From Sphingobacterium multivorum (GTDB taxonomy: Bacteria > Bacteroidota > Bacteroidia > Sphingobacteriales > Sphingobacteriaceae), in assembly GCF_039511225.1 (NCBI RefSeq), contig NZ_CP154261.1:4960001-5024000 (forward strand): a DNA stretch of 64,000 nt, written 5' to 3'. Under the pieces are notes generated by a model. It did no database searches. It was given only the letters and a program-made list of their open reading frames with translations, and had not been told where the DNA came from. Both the position numbers and the translations under genes were made by a program. Position 1 is the first letter of the stretch; each line of letters begins with the position of its first letter. This document shows, piece by piece, positions 7,715-14,400 of the stretch.

Positions 7715-9711
7715 TATGCGACCCTCAAGTTTTTATCCGATTCAGAAACTACCAATCTCACAGCCTGCGATTCCACGTCTATAAACTTGGTGATTGATTC
7801 AGCATTGTCAATAAATACCGGCGCGTGGACCCCATAATATTTTGACAAAGTGTTAATAATATCAAGACCAGCGTTAATACGTCCAGCAGTATTTAGAACT
7901 GACCATGGCACTCCCCCTAACATTGTCTCGCATGTTTCATCTTCACCACCGTTAATTTGCTTGTTGAACATCTTGAACGTCACGTGTTGGAAGAGACCAT
8001 TTATCCTAGCTTCTACCGTGTCGATTTTTTTACGCGTAAATGCTTCAATCGTAAATTCTTTTCCCTCTTCTGCAGCCAATTCTCCCGCTAGACGTTTTTC
8101 GTCGGCCTCAAGAGCTTTAATACGCTCTTTAGCTTGATTGATGATGAATTCTTTTGATAATTCCCTTTCCAATTCACGAACCTCCCTTTCAAGTTCCGCC
8201 TTTTCATTTTGCTGCTCAGTAAGATCGACCACTGGGGCTTGAGGAACTTGTGATTCCAACGATTTTATATCTCCCTCAAGCTTTTGATATTCTGGATTGT
8301 TGCTAAGATGCTGATCAAGGGTTAGAGAAGGAGATGCCACTTTATTTTCAAACTCTTCTAGTTTTGCACATAATTCCAGCCCTTCTTGTTTCACAGCGGC
8401 AACTTTGTTTGAATTATCCGAAGACTCTAAACGTTCTTTTTCTTCTTTGAGAAGATTGGCCTGCACAACAATTTGTTCTAATTCTTTAGCGAATGAAGCT
8501 ACTTTCTCTGCTTTTGACTTATTAAAGTTGACTAAAAGTTCATCCTTTTTAGCGGCTATATCATCATCAGAAAATAAACGCTTGCAAGTAGGACACGTAT
8601 CAAAGTGATTATCAAACACGAGCTCCTCTGCTGCTGCAGCTTGACGTGAGGCGTTAACGGAGTTCCAAAGAGTTCTTTTTTCAACAATTTTTTGATTGAC
8701 AGTTTCAAGTTCCGATAGGCGTAATTTATTTTGGGATTCAAGTTGTTCAAGCTCCGCCTCTTTAGCCCGAATCGCACTTGTAATTTGTTTGCGTTCACTT
8801 TCTATACCTGAGTCTTCCGATTCCAATTGTTGTTTATAATTATTTTCAATTTTGGTCATTTCTGACTGGATATTGAAAATTTTTTCCTGGTGCTCACGGA
8901 TCGCTTCGTAAGCACTATTCATTGAATTTGACCTATCAGCCATTTGCGTATCCAGAAAAGTAATGCGTGCATTTTTCTCATCGATTTGACGACGAATTAA
9001 TGACGAGTCCCCCATGGAAGGAATACCTTTATTTACTTCATCGATTCGAGTAGGTATCTGCTCAAGATCATCCTTTTTCTTTTTTCTTTGAAGAGCAATT
9101 TGCTTTTTGTACTCCTCTAAAGTCTTACCATTAGTAAGCTGAGTCAATATTTCTAAAAATTTAGGATTATCGCCTGCCACCTCTTTATCAGTTACGTTTC
9201 CTGCAATATCGAAAAGAATTTTCCGACGATCTTGCCATTTCAACGAGTTGAAGTACGCGGGATTAGTGATTAATTTGAAAATCTTTTCGTCAATTAGACC
9301 GGATATCTTTTTAGTAAAATCACCTTGAGGAATTGGTGCCTTATCCCAGTAATATTTCGTTTCATTACCTGTATATACAGCTTCCTCAGAACCTTTAGGT
9401 TTAGTCCATTTTTCTCGAAAAACTCGTTTTAATTCAATATCCGAACCATTGAAATTAACCACTGCTTCAACCTCATGATCTTGTCGATTTAATGATTGAT
9501 CAACAGTGTTTTTGATATCAAAATCTTTACGGTCTTGAGAATCTTTACCGAAAAACAACCAATGCACGGCGTCTGATATTGTTGTTTTTCCTGTAGCATT
9601 ATCACCAAAAATATTAGTGATAGTATCATTGAAAGCGATTGTCTTGTTTTTAATACCTTTAAAATTGACAATGGTCAATGATTTAATGAAAAGTGTTTTT
9701 GCGTTACTCAT
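7714..9711 (-). CDS. SbcC/Rad50-like AAA ATPase with zinc hook
   Basis: A 665-residue SMC-type ATPase. The Walker A motif GDNATGKTT is at residues 36-44, long coiled coils occupy about 180-350 and 395-570, and the zinc-hook CPTC (Cys373, Cys376) sits at the apex between them. A degenerate Walker B (PVFIDNAESI) lies near the C-terminus. It is shorter than bacterial SbcC (about 1,000 residues), as in phage homologues. Such proteins regulate a partner nuclease at DNA ends. No SbcD-type phosphoesterase is in view. The start overlaps a start-associated repeat, with the CGCAAA half encoding part of MSNAKT. Confidence 0.88.
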   Translation of the reverse strand: MSNAKTLFIKSLTIVNFKGIKNKTIAFNDTITNIFGDNATGKTTISDAVHWLFFGKDSQDRKDFDIKNTVDQSLNRQDHEVEAVVNFNGSDIELKRVFREKWTKPKGSEEAVYTGNETKYYWDKAPIPQGDFTKKISGLIDEKIFKLITNPAYFNSLKWQDRRKILFDIAGNVTDKEVAGDNPKFLEILTQLTNGKTLEEYKKQIALQRKKKKDDLEQIPTRIDEVNKGIPSMGDSSLIRRQIDEKNARITFLDTQMADRSNSMNSAYEAIREHQEKIFNIQSEMTKIENNYKQQLESEDSGIESERKQITSAIRAKEAELEQLESQNKLRLSELETVNQKIVEKRTLWNSVNASRQAAAAEELVFDNHFDTCPTCKRLFSDDDIAAKKDELLVNFNKSKAEKVASFAKELEQIVVQANLLKEEKERLESSDNSNKVAAVKQEGLELCAKLEEFENKVASPSLTLDQHLSNNPEYQKLEGDIKSLESQVPQAPVVDLTEQQNEKAELEREVRELERELSKEFIINQAKERIKALEADEKRLAGELAAEEGKEFTIEAFTRKKIDTVEARINGLFQHVTFKMFNKQINGGEDETCETMLGGVPWSVLNTAGRINAGLDIINTLSKYYGVHAPVFIDNAESITKFIDVESQAVRLVVSESDKNLRVA

Positions 9712-9716
9712 TTGTA

Positions 9717-10001
9717 TTACTTTTTATTGTTAATTATTTGATTCGCAGTCGTCACAAGGTTATCCATATTTTTTGCTCTTTCAGCAAGTACCGAAGCGCA
9801 ATGTTCGGAATTGAAACCAATGAGAACAACGATAACTGGGCTATGATTGGCTTTCGTTAATTCGGCTCTGATATATTGGTTCCAATCATTAAGGCCTTCC
9901 ATTGGATTATTTTTATTATACTCCAAAGGATAAAGGGATTTTTGCACTCCCGGCGCAACCTTATGCTTTGCTGCGTCTAAATTTTTGTTTAGCTTTGCCA
10001 T
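9717..10001 (-). CDS. Hypothetical phage protein, 94 aa
   Basis: Begins MAKLNKNLDAAKHKVAPGVQ; unrecognised, with a hydrophobic stretch PVIVVLIGFNSEHCASVLAE that is more like a buried strand-helix pair than a membrane segment. Upstream are two tandem start-associated repeats and a 9-codon mini-ORF (10014-10094). An upstream ATG at 10026 opens a 21-codon frame overlapping this start out of frame, which might affect its translation. Confidence 0.6.
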   Translation of the reverse strand: MAKLNKNLDAAKHKVAPGVQKSLYPLEYNKNNPMEGLNDWNQYIRAELTKANHSPVIVVLIGFNSEHCASVLAERAKNMDNLVTTANQIINNKK

Positions 10002-10013
10002 AACATTTGTTTA

Positions 10014-10094
10014 TTTGCGTGAACATTTGTGTTACTTATGATCGATTATTTGCGTGATCGTTCATTTGTGTTACTAGGGAGATCTATTTGCGTG
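10014..10094 (-). repeat. Tandem start-associated repeats with a 9-codon mini-ORF
   Basis: On the minus strand this spacer alternates CACGCAAA (10087-10094, 10049-10056, 10014-10021) with AGTAACAC (10068-10075, 10029-10036). A 9-codon ORF (MNDHANNRS) runs 10065 to 10036, from one ATG to a stop that overlaps the next AGTAACAC. It looks like two stacked copies of the operon's start cassette, one having lost its gene. Confidence 0.6.
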
Positions 10095-10383
10095 GGTCTC
10101 CCATTTTGTTTCCTTGGCCGTAAACATCCATGCAGTTATTTATCGGAATAAATGTTGGACGATGGACGTTTATTTGCGTAAGCCTGTCTTTACTTTTGTT
10201 TACTGCTTCATCAAAACCTTTCTGATATTGCACCGAAACCCATCTGTTAACTCTTTCCATTCTTTCAGCATTCGGATCTATCTTCTTTTTGCGTGTTGGT
10301 TTTGAAGATTGAAGCTTTAACTTTTCGTTTTCTTCCTTTAGCTTTGCAATTTGGATGGCCATTTCTATTAAGGCCTGCTCCAT
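10084..10383 (-). CDS. Coiled-coil hypothetical phage protein
   Basis: 99 residues. The N-terminal 30 residues form a clear coiled coil (IQIAKLKEENEKLKL), followed by a basic linker (KPTRKKK) and a region RVNRWVSVQYQKGFDEAV. No family recognised. The last codons (GDPRK) are encoded by a CACGCAAATAG copy of the repeat half-site that recurs through the operon. Confidence 0.6.
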   Translation of the reverse strand: MEQALIEMAIQIAKLKEENEKLKLQSSKPTRKKKIDPNAERMERVNRWVSVQYQKGFDEAVNKSKDRLTQINVHRPTFIPINNCMDVYGQGNKMGDPRK

Positions 10384-10384
10384 A

Positions 10385-10627
10385 CTAAGCTGTTCTTTCT
10401 ATTTCTAGGTAAGGAACCGTTTCACCATTTTCGACAAGCTTCACTTTTTGAGTAACGAACTGTCTTTCCGGAAACTTTTTCTTCATCCTTCCGTAAATAA
10501 TTGCCTGCACTGACCTCGCTTCCTCTTCTGAAACATAAGCTTTGCCTTTTGGCTCAATCTTAGAAAGCTTCTGGGGCCAAGATTCTACGACCTCCCCAGC
10601 CATTTTAGTAATTTGCGTGTTGTTCAT
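10385..10627 (-). CDS. Small hypothetical phage protein, 80 aa
   Basis: Begins MNNTQITKMAGEVVESWPQK and has a helix (SEEEARSVQAIIYGRMKKKF) followed by beta-like VTQKVKLVENGE. Unrecognised. It carries the best copy of the start-associated repeat: AGTAACACAAATG overlaps its start codon and ACACGCAAAT encodes codons 3-6 (10612-10637). Confidence 0.62.
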   Translation of the reverse strand: MNNTQITKMAGEVVESWPQKLSKIEPKGKAYVSEEEARSVQAIIYGRMKKKFPERQFVTQKVKLVENGETVPYLEIERTA

Positions 10628-10632
10628 TTGTG

Positions 10633-11196
10633 TTACTTTAATATTATTCCCTTTTGGCTGGCAAATACTGCTAAATGAGCCTTATTTGTTAAACCTGTCT
10701 TTTCTCTAATATTTATAAGATGGGAGATAACAGTATCAACTTTGATATTAAGCTTATCAGCAATTAACTTATCTTCCAACCTAACATATTTCAATACCTC
10801 CATTTCTCGCCTCGTGAGGATGCCGTTCGCGCATTTTAACGCTAAACAAAGCTTACCCTCTGCTTTGCATTGTCCTCTTAATGAACATTCCACATACTCC
10901 GATTGACATACATTTCCTTCGGCATCTATGTCAGGACCATCATCTAATCCTCCGAACCGACACCAACAGAATTTATAATCGTACAACTCCGGAGTTAATC
11001 CATCCATTTTGGCTAGCTCTTCCAAGGCTATGGGATCATTAAGCATTTCGGTTTCTACCTTTTTTTTTACATATTCAGGAAAATGTGGCCATTGATGTAT
11101 GCGCCAATCATGTGAGCAGTAAAGAGCCCCGTCGTCATCTTTCATAAATTCGACTCCTTTGTCGATCATACCTGCATAAATTCTTTTATTGCCCAT
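10633..11196 (-). CDS. LuxR/GerE-type regulator with cysteine-rich N-terminal domain
   Basis: 187 residues. The C-terminal 60 form a GerE helix-turn-helix: LTRREMEVLKYV, then LIADKLNIKVDTVISHLINI and REKTGLTNKAHL. The N-terminal half contains eight cysteines (27, 77, 79, 97, 104, 110, 117, 122), suggesting a zinc or iron-sulfur cluster and possible redox or metal sensing. It is the first gene of the leftward operon, directly across the divergent operator region from the repressor, so it is a good candidate for an early activator analogous in position to lambda Cro/N, though different in type. Confidence 0.78.
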   Translation of the reverse strand: MGNKRIYAGMIDKGVEFMKDDDGALYCSHDWRIHQWPHFPEYVKKKVETEMLNDPIALEELAKMDGLTPELYDYKFCWCRFGGLDDGPDIDAEGNVCQSEYVECSLRGQCKAEGKLCLALKCANGILTRREMEVLKYVRLEDKLIADKLNIKVDTVISHLINIREKTGLTNKAHLAVFASQKGIILK

Positions 11197-11323
11197 ATCC
11201 TCATATTTTGGGATTTTAACCCTTTACAATTATTAATATGTTTGTATTTATTATTGGTATTATATGTAAAGCCAGTAATAAATATTATCTTCGTGTAACA
11301 TTGTTATACAAATATACAAACAC

Positions 11324-11338
11324 TTTACAATTTGTAAA
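11324..11338. promoter_or_regulatory. Repressor operator O1
   Basis: Perfect palindrome TTTACAATTTGTAAA. It lies next to a minus-strand TATATTTG -7-like box (11309-11316), so repressor bound here would be placed to block the early leftward operon. Binding is inferred from symmetry and recurrence. Confidence 0.6.
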
Positions 11339-11345
11339 ATTATAA

Positions 11346-11360
11346 TTTACATTTTGTAAA
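11346..11360. promoter_or_regulatory. Repressor operator O2
   Basis: TTTACATTTTGTAAA, the same 6-3-6 palindrome as O1 with a different spacer, centred 22 bp (about two helical turns) from it. This spacing suits cooperative dimer-dimer contacts. It lies just upstream of the repressor start. Confidence 0.6.
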
Positions 11361-11377
11361 AAATAAATACTAAAACC

Positions 11378-12052
11378 TTGGAAATCAGCGGAAAAAATTT
11401 AAAATTAATGATCAAAGGAAGTGGCTTAAGCCAAGAAGACGCAGCTAAGCTGATTGGGGTCAGCCGTCAAACGCTTGTCAACTGGTTTAACATGGACATT
11501 GTAAGCCCGAATATTTTACAAAATGTAAAACTGAAGCTCACACCTCATTTAGATCATATATTAGTCAATATTAATAAGCCTGATCAATCCAATGATAGCA
11601 ATATTATCATACAAAAAGAAGACGAACTAAATCAAATACCTATGTATAATTTTCCTGCTGCTGCCGGAGAAGTAGAAGTATATGGTAATCCTAACGACGT
11701 TAAAATAGTAGGTTATTTGAATATTCCTGGAGCGCATAAAAATAGTTTTGCGTTGCCGGCTTATGGCCACTCAATGTATCCTACTATAGCGAATGGAGAT
11801 TGGGCTGTAAACAGACCAATAGAAGATACTACAGAAATTGTTTGGGGAGAGATATACTATATTGAATGGGCAGATTACAAAATGTATAAAAGATTACTCA
11901 CTGGGGATAACGAAGATGAAGTTATTTTGTGGTCGGACAATCAAACCGATATGATCGGTAATAGACCAAAATATTCACCAATTACAATCAAGAAGGAAAA
12001 AATTCGGAAATTATGTATTGTTACTGAAATATTGAAGAAACCAAATTATTAA
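11378..12052 (+). CDS. LexA/CI-like prophage repressor with S24 peptidase domain
   Basis: 224 residues. N-terminal XRE helix-turn-helix (LSQEDAAKLIGVSRQTLVNW, residues 17-36), linker, then a self-cleaving S24 domain: Ala96-Gly97 cleavage site in PAAAGEVE, catalytic Ser132 in GHSMYPTI, and Lys171 or Lys168 in YKMYKRLL. Such repressors keep the prophage silent and are inactivated by RecA-stimulated autocleavage after DNA damage. The start appears to be TTG at 11378; ATG at 11408 would cut into helix 1 of the HTH. Two palindromic operators precede it and a third lies inside its own coding sequence. Confidence 0.9.
   Translation: MEISGKNLKLMIKGSGLSQEDAAKLIGVSRQTLVNWFNMDIVSPNILQNVKLKLTPHLDHILVNINKPDQSNDSNIIIQKEDELNQIPMYNFPAAAGEVEVYGNPNDVKIVGYLNIPGAHKNSFALPAYGHSMYPTIANGDWAVNRPIEDTTEIVWGEIYYIEWADYKMYKRLLTGDNEDEVILWSDNQTDMIGNRPKYSPITIKKEKIRKLCIVTEILKKPNY
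11515..11529. promoter_or_regulatory. Third repressor operator, inside the repressor gene
   Basis: TTTACAAAATGTAAA lies within the repressor coding region, around codons 46-51. It is the reverse complement of O2. It could act as a roadblock or looping site for autoregulation. Confidence 0.5.
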
Positions 12053-12056
12053 TTAG

Positions 12057-12635
12057 ATGAGAAAGCTAGTCCTCTTATTCATTTTTATAGCTATTTTTTT
12101 CACTTCGGCTTGGGCAAGCAGCATGCGACTAAAATATACACCGGACTCGTTAACTATTGATGGTGGTGATTTATATGCAGTCATTACGATTCCAGGGAAA
12201 TCAAAAGACGATCTCTTTAAAAAGAGTAAAGAATGGATATATAGAACCTATAAGAGTGGAGATGCAGTAATAGACATTGATGATCCTGAAACTAGCAAAA
12301 TAAATGCTCATGGTGTAACCCAATCTCTGGTATATAAAAATAGTTTTGCAAAAGTTGATGGAGGCAAGTTTAAATATTATCTTACAATATTTAATAAGGA
12401 CGGAAAGACCAAAATCCTCTTTGATAAAATAATCCATTTAAAAGGCGGTATGGCACAGATGTCTGACGGTTCAAATTTTGAAGATGATTTCCCATCAACG
12501 TGGGGAAAATTCGGGAAATCACAATCAGCGAAGCAATGGCCCCTGTTAAAGCAACAAGCGATAATTGAATTCAACTACCTATATCAATCATTGAAAAAGT
12601 ACTTAATAGAGGAGAATAAACATGAAGAATTTTAA
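12057..12635 (+). CDS. Secreted DUF4468-like protein (lysogenic cargo)
   Basis: 192 residues starting with a signal peptide (MRKLVLLFIFIAIFFTSAWA). The mature part has the DUF4468-type pattern: VITIPGKSKDDLFKKSKEW, then INAHGVTQSL and YYLTIFNKDGKTKI. This family is common as secreted proteins in Bacteroidetes and is of unknown function. It lies 4 bases after the repressor stop, so it is probably expressed in the lysogen; a moron or surface-exclusion role is inferred from position only. Confidence 0.7.
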   Translation: MRKLVLLFIFIAIFFTSAWASSMRLKYTPDSLTIDGGDLYAVITIPGKSKDDLFKKSKEWIYRTYKSGDAVIDIDDPETSKINAHGVTQSLVYKNSFAKVDGGKFKYYLTIFNKDGKTKILFDKIIHLKGGMAQMSDGSNFEDDFPSTWGKFGKSQSAKQWPLLKQQAIIEFNYLYQSLKKYLIEENKHEEF

Positions 12636-13050
12636 TCCTTCAAATGCTTGGAAGTGGTTTATTCATCCGTTTTTAGCGGCTTGTCTAATGTCCTCCTGTT
12701 CAAAAACCGAAGTTAAAGAAGAAGGTCGCGTTGATTCAAAGGAGATTCAGCATAAAACTGGTGAAGGAGCATTATTTGTAGGTTCAAATATCGATGGTAA
12801 GTATTACCAATTTTATCTAAAAAATAAGAGCAATTCATATTATGGTTCTGTCGGAGGACGATCAAATAATAAGGCGTTGAAAGATTGTTCTTACCAAACA
12901 GAATCATTTGGTTTCACATTTAAAGTTCCAGAAGGAGAATATGTTTTAGAAATTACTGATCCCATGGTTCCGGGAAAGGTGGACAAAATCAGCATAAATA
13001 TTGAGAGTTCTAAATGTAAGTCCTTTAATATAAATGGAACTTCTTGGTAA
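12622..13050 (+). CDS. Putative prophage lipoprotein
   Basis: 142 residues with an N-terminal hydrophobic segment and a lipobox ending at Cys26 (LMSSC in AACLMSSCSK), indicating a lipoprotein. The remainder is beta-rich (FGFTFKVPEGEYVLEITDP). It overlaps the DUF4468 gene by 14 bases and has a GGAG Shine-Dalgarno. Lipoproteins expressed from lysogeny regions often block superinfection; here that is only inference. Confidence 0.68.
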   Translation: MKNFNPSNAWKWFIHPFLAACLMSSCSKTEVKEEGRVDSKEIQHKTGEGALFVGSNIDGKYYQFYLKNKSNSYYGSVGGRSNNKALKDCSYQTESFGFTFKVPEGEYVLEITDPMVPGKVDKISINIESSKCKSFNINGTSW

Positions 13051-13073
13051 ATCGAACCTTCTATTTGAAAAAT

Positions 13074-13847
13074 ATGAATCATAAAACTGATAACTGGCAA
13101 GAAATCACAGAAAAACTGATAGACAATTACCTCACGTTGATTGATCTTAACATAAGGATTCAAAAGGACTTTGAATACAGCTTTGCTGGTTATACAAATC
13201 AAAAGCTTGCTGACATGCTAGAGCATAGAGCCAAGTTTGATTTCAAAATTGATGAAGTAATCGATGAAATAAAACGATTAGCAAAAACTCATAAGTATTC
13301 GGTAGTCTATGACAACATAAGTTTGTTCATTTATTTTGCAAAATCCATTGGACTAACTATTGGAAACCTCTATATGATCGAACCTCATATGACGTCTGAA
13401 GAACTGGGAACTTTATATGAACAACGAAAAGTCCAGGAAGAAGATCTTTTGGAAAATATAGAGGATTTTAAAGAATTTGTCAATACTGTTTGGGATCCTA
13501 GCAGTGGAATTATATTTAGCATGAGAATAAATGAAAAATTAAAAATGATCCGGGAGGAAGCCGGATTGTCTCAAGTACAGCTTGCTCAACTCGTAGACGC
13601 AACACAAGGAACCATTTCCCATTTGGAAAAATCTATGGGGGCCAATCCGACCTACGATGTAATAAAAGGATATATAACCAAAGTCGGGGCAAACCCCGCC
13701 TTTCTTTTCGGTTTAGATCCCGAAGCAACACCGATAATCCATCCATCTGTCCAGGTAGAAAGATTACGCGGCTCAAAGGACGATAAAGTAAAAGCTAAAC
13801 TTATCACGGAGTTGGAAGAAACGATCAAAAAATTAAAGAGTATGTAA
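13074..13847 (+). CDS. XRE-family DNA-binding protein
   Basis: A TTG at 13044 extends the frame, but the ATG at 13074 (MNHKTDNWQEIT) is the likelier start, giving 257 residues. The N-terminal ~150 residues are helical and of unknown role; residues ~152-215 carry an HTH_3 domain (MIREEAGLSQVQLAQLVDAT, then TISHLEKS), and the C-terminus is a short coiled coil (TELEETIKKLK). Encoded downstream of the repressor and cargo genes, it may be a second lysogeny regulator. The fused N-terminal domain is not one I recognise. Confidence 0.78.
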   Translation: MNHKTDNWQEITEKLIDNYLTLIDLNIRIQKDFEYSFAGYTNQKLADMLEHRAKFDFKIDEVIDEIKRLAKTHKYSVVYDNISLFIYFAKSIGLTIGNLYMIEPHMTSEELGTLYEQRKVQEEDLLENIEDFKEFVNTVWDPSSGIIFSMRINEKLKMIREEAGLSQVQLAQLVDATQGTISHLEKSMGANPTYDVIKGYITKVGANPAFLFGLDPEATPIIHPSVQVERLRGSKDDKVKAKLITELEETIKKLKSM

Positions 13848-13849
13848 CG

Positions 13850-14245
13850 ATGACAGAAGAGAAAGCAAAGCGTCTTGACAACATAATGTTGCAACTACGA
13901 TCTAAGAAAAGCATATCAGATATAGAATTTAAAAATAGCGTCGAGCAGTTTAACATAACAAATGAATTGTTAGAAAGACAATTTATACAACAAGTAAATA
14001 ATCCCATGGGAAAAAGGTATACAGACCATTTTATTACAGAAAGCGGAGCTAACTTTTCCGCCACCGGTGGGTTTTTGAAGGAATATGAATCTTACATCCA
14101 TTATAATGAAGATAGAAAGCTTGATAGAAGTAGTAAGAAATGGGCGATAATAAATGCAAAATGGTCTTTGGGACTTTCCATTGTAGCTATCGTTATTTCA
14201 ATAATTGCTCTATTAAAGGATCTATTAATGGAATTATTTAAGTAA
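13850..14245 (+). CDS. Hypothetical membrane-anchored prophage protein
   Basis: 131 residues; a soluble, charged N-terminal part and a single C-terminal transmembrane helix (WSLGLSIVAIVISIIALLK), so tail-anchored to the inner membrane. It starts 2 bases after the XRE gene. Similar small C-terminally anchored proteins are frequent in Bacteroidetes prophages but I cannot assign a function. Confidence 0.65.
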   Translation: MTEEKAKRLDNIMLQLRSKKSISDIEFKNSVEQFNITNELLERQFIQQVNNPMGKRYTDHFITESGANFSATGGFLKEYESYIHYNEDRKLDRSSKKWAIINAKWSLGLSIVAIVISIIALLKDLLMELFK

Positions 14246-14249
14246 GGCG

Positions 14250-14326
14250 GAACCAAATTCGCAACCAAAAAAGGATAGTTTTAGTTTATGAAATATGCCT
14301 CTAATCATCATATAAAGCCCTTACAT
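14250..14326. other. Phage arm next to the attachment site
   Basis: The non-coding stretch between the last phage gene and the tmRNA fragment includes two close AACCAAA words (GGAACCAAATTCGCAACCAAA near 14249-14269). Repeated short words beside a core att site are typical of integrase arm-binding sites; this is inference. Confidence 0.35.
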
Positions 14327-14360
14327 GGTCAGCGAGAGAGTTCGAATCTCTCCAGCTCCA
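14327..14360 (+). other. Displaced 3' end of tmRNA (prophage attachment site, attR)
   Basis: The sequence matches the tRNA-like 3' end of bacterial tmRNA: T-arm GAGAG-TTCGAAT-CTCTC (14336-14352), acceptor strand CAGCTCC (14353-14359) and discriminator A, as in the Bacteroides ssrA ending TTCGACTCCCTCCAGCTCCA. No tmRNA 5' half (GGGGCTGA...) or tag-peptide region lies upstream; phage genes do. This is therefore the host 3' remnant left after integration into ssrA. The intact gene, repaired by phage sequence, should lie at the unseen left end. Confidence 0.82.
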
Positions 14361-14361
14361 C

Positions 14362-14400
14362 AAACAACAAAGCCGAACTTAAAGTTCGGCTTTGTTGTTT
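14362..14400. terminator. Bidirectional intrinsic terminator (original ssrA terminator)
   Basis: A perfect 19-bp inverted repeat, AAACAACAAAGCCGAACTT against its complement, directly after the tmRNA fragment and ending at the stop codon of the chitinase gene. T-runs exist on both strands, so it can stop transcription from both sides. Confidence 0.88.

Larger units (their letters stand above)
11197..11377. promoter_or_regulatory. Divergent lysogeny control region
   Basis: Very AT-rich spacer between the leftward regulator and the rightward repressor. It holds two 15-bp palindromes (separate entries), extra half-sites (TTTACAA at 11223-11229, TGTAAA at 11265-11270) and Bacteroidetes -7-like elements: TATGTTTG at 11237-11244 on + and TATATTTG at 11309-11316 on the minus strand. 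Neither has a well-spaced -33 TTTG, so promoter positions are tentative. Confidence 0.6.
1..14360. mobile_element. Right (early/lysogeny) part of a prophage integrated at ssrA
   Basis: About 14 kb of phage-type genes: a leftward early operon (RecT, SbcC-like ATPase, O-like initiator, sliding clamp, MazG, PcfK-like), a divergent S24 repressor, and a rightward cargo group. The right boundary is a tmRNA 3'-end fragment at 14327-14360 directly followed by a host terminator. The left boundary, integrase, structural and lysis genes are not in the window, so the element continues left of position 1. The block is AT-rich and packed with small unknown genes, unlike the host genes beginning at 14.4 kb. 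It could also be an integrative element with phage-like replication genes, but the repressor/recombination/initiator set favours a temperate phage. Confidence 0.88.

Noticed and set aside
14327..14360. A tRNA-Ala or other tRNA 3' end instead of tmRNA
   Set aside because: The T-arm is preceded by a stretch without a normal variable loop and anticodon stem, and CAGCTCCA fits tmRNA acceptor sequence; no tRNA anticodon arm can be built upstream.
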